DNA of 64,000 nucleotides from Otis tarda (Eukaryota > Chordata > Aves > Otidiformes > Otididae), in assembly GCA_026413225.1 (NCBI GenBank), contig CM048557.1, positions 62,114,987-62,178,986 of the forward strand, written 5' to 3'. The notes beneath the pieces are model-generated. The model was given only the letters and a program-made list of their open reading frames with translations, made no database searches and was not told the origin of the DNA. The translations under genes were made by a program, and so were the position numbers. Below are positions 1 through 11,015 of this stretch, one piece after another; within the stretch, counting starts at the first letter, position 1; each line of letters starts with the position of its first letter.

Positions 1-3000
1 GAAGTAAATGGGTTCCCATCAGCCTCCTTGTCTGAAGAGGTTTCTTGTCTACTTCTTGGGCCCTGCAGGTACATCGTTGTGTGCCTGTGCACAGATAACA
101 CTCAGCCTGGCATGAGTAATCCCTAACTCTGGATAGCTAAGTCTGAAGCTACTGAAATCAATAGAAAAGTTAAGGATTATACCCGACAATCTTTTCCTCA
201 TGTCCAGGAGAATGTCACGGCTCTGCCCTGTCTCACGGGGCCACTGGGGTGAAGTGATGTTCCTGAGGGTATGCAGCAGCTCGGTGGCAGAGACTCCACT
301 TCTCTTGTGCCACACTGAGAGCACTAGTGTACAGAAAAATGTCCCCAGACAAGTCACCACTGATGCCACAAGATTATTTCAGAGCCTGGCTGAAGGAGAG
401 ATAGCAGTCTTGTACAGATAAGGATGAAGAATCAAAGCATGAAGTGAGAGTGAGGCAGGAAGGGATCACTTGCTGGATGACCTAGAAACTCCTAGAGCTG
501 AGACCTAGCTCTTGATCTCTGGTCAGAGGGTTGGAGACTTGAATCTTCCCTTGTATTGAAGCAGCCCGTGACACAGACCTGCAGCAAAGCCGTCTGGATT
601 GCTGGGCTGATGGTGATGACTTCAACGACAATCTTGGGAGAGAAAACCAGCAGTCCTAGCTGCCGCCAGTGCTTTCCAGAGCAGGAAAAGGCACAGATCA
701 TAAAGATTTAAAGAGGAGGATTTGTAATTTTGTGGCTGTTAATAATCCCCAGGCACTACCTGTTGCTTGCTCTGTAGATGGCAGCACAGGGAAACCAACC
801 AACTTCATGAACTCAGTGCAAGGCAAATACAGAGGTCTATCATTAACAGGGTCAGGGGAGGGAGTTATTTCACCTGAGACTTGAACCACTTTCAATTTTT
901 AACAGCAATGAGTTAGGAAAACAAGAAAGAAGCCACGGCTGCAAACAAGCAGTAAAGTAATTTGCAAAGAAAGAGAGGTCCTATGTCATGCAGAGATAGC
1001 CTTCAGCTCATAAAAACCTCAATGGTTACCACACAGCTGCAGATCAAGAGAAGAAAGCCACCTGAATAGATTTATTAAGAGTCTGTGTTCTTTTGGGCAC
1101 AAACCTGACCTTTATTCTGTGTTTAAATAGCAAAGAGGGACTCGTTGTCTTAATCCCCAAATGTTTTTGCAAAAGGGGCTGATATAGCAAAATTTATCAA
1201 AACACAACATGTTCTGAAGCGCTTGGAATTCCCACTTGAAAAATGTGGGTAGCTAATAGTTCCCAGTCACCTCCTTTGTGTATCTGCCCTGAATCAGTTG
1301 GTTGCATTGTGATAAAGCTTGGCTTTGCAATTTAAAGCCATAAACACACACTTCTGTAGAAATACAGGGCTTTTGTTTTCCCTTCCATGGGGCACGTTTG
1401 AGAGGGAGCCTGGAGGGACCTTCATTTCGTGAACTCCCAGGGCTGCTATTTCTGAGCACTGATTTCCTACGTGGGATGTAGATCTTGACCTCCATGCCCC
1501 TGGCCGACTGGTTTGCATAAACAAAAGAACATCGCAAAGAAGTCAAAGCCGGATGTACCTACAGCAAATAAATCTCTTCCTCTCTGACAAACAGAGAATG
1601 AATTGACCTCTTGCACGTCATGTCTGGTTGTCTGACCAAAACTGTCAGTCACAACTTTCCCTCTGGAAGCCTTGGATGAGACAAGGGATAAAAGGGACAT
1701 AAAAGTGACATCAGTAAGACTAAAACAATGAAGGACAGGATTTCCTCTACCATCTCCATTACTTGATTCCTACAAGTTTTCCAGTCATGGCTGGTGAAAT
1801 CCCAGACAGTGTCTGTGTGCATTTGATTCACCCGCAGCGAACTAATAAACCATCGCCTGTCAGTCCCTCCCTGTGTCCCAGCCCCGTTTTTGCGTTCGTT
1901 TCCTGGAAACGGTCCAGCGAACAAGTTCACCAGCGTGAACATTTGGGCCGGAGCGAATTTTAAAGAAAACATCTGGGACCTCTGCGAACAGGAAACCCAC
2001 CACACTTATGGACTGGAAATATTTGTAGCTGAGAATCGGGTGCTTTCTGCGCTCGGGCCGTGAGATCCTGGGAGACACCCTGTGATCTGCACATCCAATG
2101 TAGCCCTCGCGGTTCTCCTCCAGTTTCAGATGGTGAATCCTAGAAGCACAACGCTAGGAGTCATACCATGAATTACGGCAGGAATTATTATATCGTGAGT
2201 CATGGGAAATTAATCTGTGAGTGCTGGACATTGTTCCTGGATAACTGGGCCATGCCCAGACTAGGGGGGATGTAACTCCAAGGCAGCGCTAGTCTCTCTG
2301 GCTGCATGGACGGGGTCCTTCCCTCAGTGACCTGGGGAAAGGGAAGGGGGAATTGTGCATGGCCACACCTTGTCCCAGCACAGATTTGAGTATCAGGAGG
2401 AGAGCACTCCTCAGTCCCACACTGACTTTGTGAGCAAATGTGGCTGCATCCATTGACTGGATGATTTAGTGCAAGTTATTTGCTCAGTTTTACTAACAAT
2501 GCGACACACAACAAAATGTCACAGAGGAGAATTCCCTCCCAGTAAGTTTTTCAGCCTCAGTCACACGGAGCCATATATTCTGGCATACACCAGCTGGCCC
2601 TATTGGACCTGCTCATATTTATGCCAGCCAAGGCTCTGGCCCAGGAATTCCTGTAAGAGAGACAGACATATATGAATATCGATCACAAAGCTGCTAGGAA
2701 GATTTCCAATTTGCAGGGTCAATGTGCAAGGCAGTCCATAATAAGAAGCATCCTCGCATGAGTCATGAAATGGTGATGTGAGACGTTAGAGCAGAAGCAC
2801 TGCCCTTTGGATACTAGCTGGGGTGGTGGGACCCTCTTCCAGCCTTCCAGTTACCTGTGAGATGTGAAAATACAGGACAACCTTCTCCCCATGGACATAA
2901 CATAAGACTAACCAACCCTTGCCAAAGCCTTCTTCCAGGCCTCTCTGGGAATGGGTAAACTGAGGCAGCAGCTGCTAACGCAGAGAAGACTGGTGGTGGG

Positions 3001-3060
3001 GTCTGCCCAGGACCCTTCCTGTTCCCTTTCATACTGCGTTGGTCCAAGAGATGCAGAGTC
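1..3060. other. Non-coding stretch, no gene recognised
   Basis: I see no domain-bearing frame and no full mobile element here. All open frames are short and their translations do not resemble known families. The one compositional feature is a cluster of CpG dinucleotides between about 1883 and 2061, listed separately. The sequence is otherwise mixed in composition, typical of bird intergenic or intronic DNA. Confidence 0.6.
1883..2061. other. Small CpG-enriched pocket
   Basis: I count about 13 CpG dinucleotides in roughly 180 bases, in a region where most flanking 180-base stretches have only a few. CpG is normally depleted in methylated vertebrate DNA, so a local cluster can mark an unmethylated regulatory site. 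The pocket is too short to be a classical CpG island, and no transcription start or exon was recognised next to it. Confidence 0.35.
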
Positions 3061-3063
3061 ATT

Positions 3064-3088
3064 GGGGGAGTGGGGCCGGGCTCCTGGG
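3064..3088 (+). other. Potential G-quadruplex motif
   Basis: Four G runs of 5, 4, 3 and 3 bases are separated by loops of 3, 2 and 5 bases (AGT, CC, CTCCT). This satisfies the usual G3+N1-7 rule for an intramolecular quadruplex on the plus strand. No adjacent gene or promoter was recognised, so the role is unknown. Confidence 0.6.
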
Positions 3089-5840
3089 TGCACCCTGAGC
3101 TCTGTTCTCACATCTGGGCTGACCTACTGCACTGATGTAAATCCAGGCTAATTTGGGCCTTGTTGTTCATGTGGGAATGATGCCTGGAATGCACATCTGT
3201 ATAATTTTTGTACTTTTTACAGCTCTGTCATATTCCAGGCTTGTGAAGAAATGGCACGTCAGGCAGGAAAGCTCTGCACCATCAACCAAAGCAAAGAGAA
3301 GACCGGCATGTTCCTGGGAGACGCTGAATTGTCTCTGATTTTCAGTGCAGCCTGGAAACAAGGGCTCTTTTCTCAGACACCAGAGGTTAAACTGAGAACC
3401 CCACCCAAAGCTCTGAAGCTCACAGCTGTGAAAACCTCTGCACCTACCTCTGGAAAGGATCTGCCTTTCTGTGAAAAAAAAAAAAAAAAAAAAGATTGAT
3501 TGTGATTCAAATTAGAAGGCAATGGAGCAAGGTAATTCCTGGTGGCCCCAGTTGCTTTATATCTAAGAGAAATGTATCCCATGCATTTATTTCCACCCTT
3601 CCCATGCCCCCTGTGCTTCAAGAGCTGATATCTTGCCTTTGGAAACACTATGTGTAAAGCAAAACAAAGCTGCAGTCCCTGCAGTGCCTGGCATGTTTCT
3701 GCAGGAAAATCAGTAAAGAAGAAGGGTGCAGGTTGCTGTTGAGCTGGTCACAGACCATTCCTTCATTTCGGATCTGGAAGTGTGAAGCTGAGCCTTGCGC
3801 GGGGGCTAAGCAGGAGCAGGCCTGGCCGTTGGGTACAGATGACCCACAGGGTGCAGTTGGTGCCCTGGAAAGGTCCCAGGCACATCCTTTGGACTCCACA
3901 TGCAACCTGGTCCTACTCCTGCCCTCTAGCCCCTGCTTGGACTTGCTGAAAAGGTGGGGGGAAAAATACAAAGGAATGATGAAGGCTCCACCCCAATTCC
4001 AGCTCTGCTATGTCAGCAGCCTTCCATTTTTATGGACCTTGAAAATAAGAATTCCTGCCACTGTTGAGGAGGTTTCTGGTACAGCACAGCAACACACAGG
4101 CTGGAGGAAAGAAAGTCTCCTTGTGCCTCCATTTGATTGGCTCAGTGCTCCACAAAGACTTTCTCTGGCGGCTGTGAGCCCTGGGTAAGGATTAGGAAGG
4201 CTTCAGATGACAGGGAAGTGTCTCACTTATTTGTTTGTGGCTTTGAATGTTGTTTTAAGAGCAGAACAGTCTCCTGTTCTGCTGCCCCAGCGGCCAACTC
4301 CCAGTGCTGGCCTCAGGTTTACTCTGTCAGAAAGGCTTGGAGTATACACCCTCAGGCACCATGTGTTTATCTACACAACATGGCTGTGGGAAGGGAAGTG
4401 CTGTTAGCCCTTAAAAAAATAAATTAGCATAGAGCAACTGACAGGCAGATGAAGGCTCAGAACCCCAAAAGGACTGAGATGAAAATCAAAAGGAGGTGAG
4501 GAACAGTCCTGCATGACTTTCCCAGGGGTGGCACAGGTAGGGTGAGAATCTGGAGTGGGTGTGGGGACGCTGTCCGTGGCGTGAAGCACTCTGAGAAGAT
4601 CCCTGAGAAGAGCAGAGGCTGGTGCACGGGAGAGGCCAGCCCTTCTCCCGTGTATCTTAGGATGCAGCTCAGCCAGTATCATATCATGCTGGGCTAGAAA
4701 TCACAAGTGCTTGCTGAGTTCCCAAGATAAAGCAGCATATAATATCTCGGTAATTTTCCATCCGTCCATTCAGTCTCATACACTCAGCATTTACTATCAT
4801 CGACTTTATTGTCTCTTCCAATGCAAACAGCCCCACAGTACAGCCTTTATCTTCTCCTCCTTATCTCCAGGCTTCCAGGCTGGGGGAGTCCTCTGGAAAA
4901 AGTGAGATTTTTCTCAAAGAGAAACACGATTGCAGGCAGTTCACTTCAGATAGGCCCTACTACTTCTCACTCTTGTAGTGGGGAGGCAACCCTGTTAGGA
5001 GCCCATTTATGTAAGTGGAATACTTCAACAGCTGGGAAAAAAACCCACCCTGCTGCTGAAAGTGTGGGAGGTTCACATGACTCCAGCCAGCAGAAACCAC
5101 GGGAGGCATGTGGCCCGACAAAATGGACCCTTCTCTGCGTTGCCTCGTGTTTATTCTGAGCAGGGCTTTCTGACAGGGGTTTTCCCTGATCATATGCTGC
5201 CGTCCTGATGGTGCTACACACACCAGCAATGAGAACATGTGAGGACACCTCACATTTTTTCCAGATAAAAGTAGACCCCAGGGCTTGGGGCCAGGAAACA
5301 TTTCTAGAAGATGCAGGGGAATGGAGCAGAGGCTCCTCCAAACCGTCCATCACTGGTGGCACTGAGGGAAGGGCAGCAGGGGCTACCACGTAGTCCGCGC
5401 TCAGAGCAAGGCTCACTGGGCGTGAGACTCATGGCGCAGAGTTTGCAGTGCTCTACATGCTGGAAATCATGTCAAGCACTCTATCTACTTAGCTCAGTTT
5501 CTTTAAAAAGTCATTAGAAAGTATTCGGAGAAGCTGAAAGAAGCCTTGACTTGAAAGAGGAAGTGTGGACAGAAATCTTAAATGCTTTCAATATGCTAAG
5601 TCTGTATGTGAAGCATGGTTTAAACTGAGATATATGTTGCCTAACTCAAATGCTTGTAGTGACAGTTACATTAACCTCGCTGGCAGCGGAGAGAAGATCA
5701 CATCCCACTAATGCCAGCTCTAAACAACAAAATACATGCCAGTTGAAAAGTTAACACGCAACTGGCATTATCTCTGTTTTCTATCCAGCCTGTGCCAATA
5801 TACTGTTTTCTTACGAAGACATGATCCAGTTCAATTTAGC
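3089..5840. other. Non-coding stretch, no gene recognised
   Basis: No gene is supported. A 20-base A run lies at 3474-3493, but the sequence upstream of it is not a recognisable retroposed copy, and I found no matching short direct repeats around it. The open frame at 3733-4188 has no recognisable domain and is probably a chance frame. Confidence 0.55.
3474..3493 (+). repeat. Poly-A tract (20 A)
   Basis: An uninterrupted run of 20 A residues is followed by GATTGATTGTG. It may be a simple expansion or the tail of a retroposed fragment too decayed to recognise. No target-site duplication was found by eye. Confidence 0.9.
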
Positions 5841-5862
5841 AAAAAAAAAAAAAAAAAAAAAA
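5841..5862 (+). repeat. Poly-A tract (22 A)
   Basis: This uninterrupted run of 22 A residues is the longest mononucleotide run in the window. No recognisable retroposon lies immediately upstream. Its length makes it a likely polymorphic site. Confidence 0.9.
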
Positions 5863-6067
5863 TTCTCTGAGTCTGAATCCTAGCACTTGGCAAGCTGCAC
5901 CCTGATGAGTACACTTCTCTAAGCAGGACATATCTTGTTCACTGGAAAAGCTTAAAAACCAACACCTCGGGGTTTATTATTGCAGGAACTTTTCATCATG
6001 AGGGAACAGTTTCCTGAAATCGCATGGTGAAAAGGGTGCGGGAAGGTACGGAGTTTTTCTTCAGTTC

Positions 6068-6093
6068 TACCTGGTGGAAATACCTGGTGGAAA
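6068..6093 (+). repeat. 13-bp tandem duplication
   Basis: The unit TACCTGGTGGAAA occurs twice in direct succession with no mismatch, followed by a further TACC. This looks like a recent replication-slippage duplication. No coding context is seen. Confidence 0.85.
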
Positions 6094-6959
6094 TACCTTC
6101 TGATTACTCGCTCGCAGGCTAGACTTGCGCTGCTTGTTCTGTGGGCTCATAGAATCTTGAAGCACAAACAGAATTTGAGGGAAGTGAGCCACCTGATAGC
6201 CTGTTGGAGGGGACACTTTGACCGGCTCCTATATTTGGAAAGGCCGTTATTAAGCAGAGCTTGAAGGCTGAGTACATCCTCAAGGTCTAGAGTGCGGCAG
6301 GACCTCTAGGATCAGATCCTGCGGAAGCAGAGCTGCCATAATACGATGCCGAGAGGTGCTGTATAAATATGTCATTTTCAGTGAATCACTCTTCCCACAG
6401 ATTCTTGTCTGTGCCATGTTTCTATTAGTGTTATAAGCAATTTGTGGGTGAGACGGTGTTTTACCAAGGACAATATCTGTGATTCAACATTTTCTCCCAT
6501 CCCGCTAGTTTGAGAGCACGTAAAAGAGACGTTTGGATACAAGACACATTTTATAGTTCCTCCATATGCTGGAGGATGTGATTGCTGAATTCTCACTTCC
6601 CCGACTCAAACCTTTTTTGCTTATCTGTGCCGCGATTTTGCCTAGAAGCTCCAGCTGAAACTCAGGTGGTGGTTGTGCTAGGTGCTGTGTGTACACAAAC
6701 GTGCCCCAGATGACACCCTGGTGAGAGTAGGGATCAAGCTAATGCATATTTGCAAACTCTTCTTCTCTCTGCATCACATGCTCCCACCACTAATTTTTGC
6801 AGAACACATCCTTGTTGCTTGTTCCCCACACTCCCAAATGAGAACTACGAAATTGCCTGACTGTGAGGCTCCAGATGAAGCTGTTGCTCTGAGCAAGTAC
6901 AGACAGACAGAGTGATTGCCATGGCAACAGAAGTTATGTGTGAAATCCCTGGGAACTGA

Positions 6960-7026
6960 TCTTCCTCCTCCTCCCCCACCCATTCAGGTCCCTTTTCAGA
7001 TTTCTCTCTCTTTTTTTTTTTTCCCC
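6960..7026 (+). repeat. Pyrimidine-rich tract with T12
   Basis: An almost uninterrupted C/T stretch contains repeated CTC units and finishes in a 12-base T run at 7011-7022 followed by CCCC. It is a low-complexity tract. It would make a strong polypyrimidine tract for a splice acceptor, but no exon was recognised after it. Confidence 0.6.
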
Positions 7027-8539
7027 AACGTGGCAATATCAATTCATTCCTTGAGCTGAACACCTAGGGAGATGCTTTGAAAACAGCCCATCAGGTTATG
7101 ATAGCATGCCACCGGGACAACTTTGTGGAGCATCATGTTGGAAAAATGCATCCTGCTGGGTCTTGGGAAAGTCTTAACAAGGCAAATTGAAAGACAGCAG
7201 ATAGTGGGAGGGTTGCTGTCTGTATTTAGGACCTCAAGGGCATATCCCAAATTCGTTCCTGATCAAATCTGCACTGAACTATTTACTTTTTGAGGCGCTA
7301 AGTCAACAGATGTGCATCAAAACAAATTAAAACCATTTAACATTGAACTGCTAATGGTTAGAACCACACAAAATAATGCAGGTTATTAACCCCATAATAA
7401 CAAGCTCATTAAAATGTGAATTACCAATTAGGTTACTTACAAGATCCATTAGGAGAAACACAAGCAACAGAAAAACCACTGAATGTTTGCCAGTTCCTGG
7501 GTGCAACACAGTGTGAAGACCAATGGACAGGGAGATGTGTCCACCTGGCACAGATTGGCAGAATTGCAGAGGGCTGCAACAAAACTAGAGTGTCTTAAAC
7601 CAGAACAGGATAAAGTTCAAACATCTCATGGACTCAACTTGGACCTTGAGGAAGAACACTTTATGCAGTGAGTGCTGGAAGTTTCATCAGTGTTCAGGGT
7701 TATGGATACCAATGCTACTACTCACTCACATTTGAGTTTGGATTGACATTTAGCTTTCCTTGGCAAGCAATGCCTCCTTCAGGTCAAAAGGGGCATATTT
7801 AAGTGCCCTCTGGACACAGCAATCAGCCCAAAACTTACCAAAAGCTTTTAAAGTTGTAGACACTGGCAAGAGGGACATTTAACGGGACAGCTAAAAGCAG
7901 CATGACCTTGCACGTAGGCATCCTCAAAGTGCTTTGGAGAAGAGTTTTTACTACTCAAGTCTGTGCTCTGCATTTTACTATTTCAAAAAGCTCTAGGGTT
8001 TTCACTTATTCTTTCCAGGTACTAGCATTTTCATGTCATCTGGAGGGAGCTGGCAGCCTCCCAGAGCTTGCTTTGCTTTATATATGTAAAAATATATTTT
8101 CACCACACATCCTGAAAATGGCATGCAGAGAGGAGACCTTTAAGCTTTATTTTGCTGCTGCATAAAAGCAGCATAGTAACGTGCTCATGTTGAAATCATC
8201 AGTTCCCACACGGCATCCTTCTTGCTTTCACACTCACACTTCAGTGGGTTTCAGATATCACCAGAGAATCTGAAAAGCAGCAAGTGCACTGCCTGGCAGA
8301 CAGGCTGAGAGTATAGAAAGACAGAGACAGAAATGTGTGTCATCAGCTCTGTTTCACTCTTACACTTAGCTCTCACAGACCCCAGACTTCAGCTGAATGG
8401 TCCAAACCAGGCTTTTAAAGATGTCAAGAATGGGACAGAGATTTAAAGATTTCTGACTTAAGAAAAATACTTAAAAATATAATCCAAATTTTCCTTACTT
8501 AAGGCAGGGAAAGCTTCAAAGTAGCAGGCACTTCTCCAA

Positions 8540-8640
8540 CTATTCTATAGTTCTAGAATTCTATGATCTAGTCCAGCCACCTTGCAAGGAGCAGGGACAT
8601 CTCCAACCAGATCAGGTTGCTCAGGAAGGGCTGGGCTGAT
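8540..8640 (-). mobile_element. CR1 LINE 3' end fragment
   Basis: Read on the minus strand, this fragment ends in the CR1-type terminus (ATCATAGAATTCTAG on that strand's complement). It is preceded by the conserved 3' untranslated block whose complement reads GCAGGGACATCTCCAACC and CAGATCAGGTTGCTCAG. Only about 100 bases of the 3' untranslated end survive, and no reverse transcriptase coding remains. CR1 copies are usually 5' truncated, so this is a normal dead-on-arrival insertion. The internal text is shorter than the better copy at 10575-11015, which suggests a small internal loss. Confidence 0.85.
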
Positions 8641-9556
8641 GCCTGTGTGCACGAGGAGGGGTCTATGACAGACACAGTTCCCTGAAGCTCTCTGAAAACA
8701 TCTAACAAGGGCACTTTTTCCTCAGGAAAGGAGGCAGCGTTGACACTGGGAGGACAACAGCTGTGATAAACCCCTTCTGTTGCACAGCTGAAGCTCTATA
8801 GCTCAGGGTCCACACCACCCAGAGACATTCATTACAGTCAACCTAAATGGCAGTCTTCCCACAATGACTGCATTTTCAGGAGGAGGTACGTCTAGTCAAG
8901 TAAATCACCTTCCACTTTGACAACATCCATCTTTATCCATGCTTTGGCTTCATCACTCAACATTTGCTTTATGTTCTTGTTCAAACCTTCTGGTTTTATT
9001 GAGGTAGCCCTTTACTATCTGTGTTTCGTGTTAACTCAATAAGTACCCTAAGGAACAACTCAGCTATGCGTATTCCCTGTAGTACAGGCTGAGGCTGGCT
9101 GTGGGGCCAAGAGGCAGCAATAGATATCCAAGGGCTCGCAGAGCAGATGAGAACAATTCCCATACAGCTGAGCTGGGCTCTTGCCTGAAAGCAATGGGAA
9201 CCTGCTGCAGTGCCAAGCTCAGTGGCACATCAGGATATACCCTGCCATGGATCGCTGCAATATTACACTGCGCTGCCTAGTTCTGGGGCAAGATCGACTG
9301 GGAAAGTGGCCTTTGCTGTACTACAACACCACTCCTGAGGTTGGCATGCATTGCTAGGATTTGGGAAACCTCTGTTTCAGCCTCTGCTTAGGCCAGCTTG
9401 CAGTTACCATTGAAAGCCCTGCTCACGGTGCTCGTTTTCACTCATGGTGCCCAGCAGCCATCCCAAAGACACCTGGGCAAAATGAACTCAGGGTGGGGGA
9501 GGACACATAGGAGTTAGCTGCCCCATCCCAAAACATCATTAGACCCTGACAGCACT
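8641..9556. other. Non-coding stretch, no gene recognised
   Basis: No gene, repeat or RNA was recognised. The translations of the open frames are short and featureless. Confidence 0.55.
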
Positions 9557-9581
9557 GCCCCGCCCGCCCCCCGCCCCCCCC
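9557..9581 (-). other. C-rich tract, potential G-quadruplex on minus strand
   Basis: The plus strand carries C runs of 4, 3, 6 and 8 bases, each separated by a single G. The minus strand is therefore a dense G-run tract meeting the quadruplex rule with one-base loops, the arrangement generally regarded as most stable. The plus strand could form an i-motif. No promoter or exon was recognised nearby. Confidence 0.7.
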
Positions 9582-10574
9582 TTCCTCCAACGTGCCATGG
9601 GGAACATCAGGATGTGGAGATGAGAGACCACACAAGGGACTGCCAGCATGCGGTGACTCCAGGCAAGTTGTCGTAGTTCAGCCAACAAAACCACAACACA
9701 AGTACAAAGCTCTGCTGAAGCAGTACTTTACAGGGGGGCCCAAAAGCAATGTGTGTGTAGTTCTTTTTGGTGTAACTAGGCTGGCACTTCGAGGGGTGGA
9801 ACTATGCAAGTGTATCAGTAATATCTTTATGAAGCCCAAGGTGAATGTTTGAAAGTTATTTAATAGGCAAAACTGTGCTTTGAACAGGCAGCAAATCAAG
9901 GTCATCTCATTCAACAAAATCACAAAGAATAGCAAAAGTGTTAAGTTAGTCATATGTTTACAGTGAACAACTTAAGCAGCACCAGAGCTGAGGCCAAAAA
10001 GATTTGTTTCAATGCTTTCAATTCAGCTCCGTTTTCAGGATGATTTAAAAATGGTACATTATGTTCTTCTATGCCACAAGTCTTATGGAAACTCTTTCCC
10101 ATTGTGACATTGTAAAGGACATTTGCCTTAAAGATTGAGCGGGGACAGGTCTTGTTCTCTTTCGTCTTCCCCAAGATGTTAACTTTTACCCACAGGCGTT
10201 CCTGAGGTCAGAAACTGAGATAAAACAGGTGATTTTACTAGCATTCAGGAAAGCATTACAAAGTGGTGAAGTGTATTTTAAACTAGAACTGTGCTATAAT
10301 CTCAACTGGTATAGACTGACATATTTGCAATGGTACAATGGACCTATGCCAACTTACATCAGCTGGCCACAGCATAAGATGTTGAAACCAATTGGAAAAA
10401 CTTGTCTTATATTTAAAAGCAACATATTGGAGCAGCAGAGACTCCAGCAAGACACTCCATTTAAGATATTTTGGAAACAAAATATATCCTACTGTAATGT
10501 GGAATGAGATGTATTACTTGTATCTACATACTATGAATAGTAATTATAATTTACATCTTATTAATACCACTTCA
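9582..10574. other. Non-coding stretch, no gene recognised
   Basis: No gene or repeat family was recognised before the CR1 that begins at about 10575. The sequence from about 9840 is AT-rich and its open frames look like chance. Confidence 0.55.
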
Positions 10575-11015
10575 CATAGAAGCATAGAGTCATGGAATGG
10601 TTTGGGTTGGAAGGGACCTTTAAAGGCCATCTAGTCCAACCCCCCTGCAAGAAGCAGGGACATCTCCAACCAGATCAGGTTGCTCAGAGCCTCATCCAAC
10701 CTGGCCTCGAATGTTTCCAGGGATGGGGCACCCACCACCTGTTTGGGCAACCTGTGCCAGTGTTTCACAACTCTCATTGTAAAAAAAAAAAATCTTCCTT
10801 ATATCTAGTTGAAATCTACCTCCTTCTATTTTGAAACCATTACCCCTTGTCCTATCACAACAGGGCCTGCTAAAAGGTTTGTCCTCATCTTTATTATAAG
10901 GTTCCTTCAAGTATTGAAAGGCCACTATAAGGTCTCCCTGGAGCCTTCTCTTCTCCAGGGTAAACAACCCCAACTCTCTCAGCTTTTCTTCATAGGAGAG
11001 GTGCTCCGTCTCATC
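10575..11015 (-). mobile_element. CR1 LINE, 5'-truncated copy with RT C-terminal coding
   Basis: On the minus strand this copy runs from the end of the CR1 second open reading frame into the 3' untranslated region and bird-type tail. The translated part shows the family hallmarks GLFTLEKRRLQGDLI, FQYLKE and DRTRGNGFKI, followed by the RFQLDIRK block. The 3' untranslated part includes the complement of GCAGGGACATCTCCAACC and terminates at CATAGAGTCATGGAATGG. CR1 is a non-LTR retrotransposon that copies itself by target-primed reverse transcription. About 440 of its several kilobases remain and the reverse transcriptase core is absent. A stretch of A residues near 10780 (T on the coding strand) appears to be an expansion within the coding part. 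The copy is immobile. Confidence 0.95.

Larger units (their letters stand above)
5863..8539. other. Non-coding stretch, no gene recognised
   Basis: No gene or full mobile element was seen. The stretch contains a 13-base perfect tandem duplication at 6068-6093 and a pyrimidine-rich tract from about 6960 to 7025 ending in 12 T residues. The fragment around 6150 (CTCATAGAATCTTGAAGC) faintly recalls a CR1 terminus, but its continuation does not match. Confidence 0.55.

Noticed and set aside
88-180. GCATGAGTAATCCCTAAC and similar bits near 3135 and 46130 that recall old amniote repeat text
   Set aside because: Short, diverged and not extendable. A repeat-library search would be needed and I could not support a family.
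2945-2975. GGGTAAACTGAGGCAGCAG resembling a MIR core in antisense
   Set aside because: Only about 18 bases match and the flanks do not follow MIR order.
3474-3493. Poly-A tract as the tail of a processed pseudogene
   Set aside because: The upstream sequence shows no coding text and no flanking duplication was found.
6145-6240. Possible CR1 terminus (CTCATAGAATCTTG)
   Set aside because: The following sequence does not continue as a CR1 3' untranslated region.
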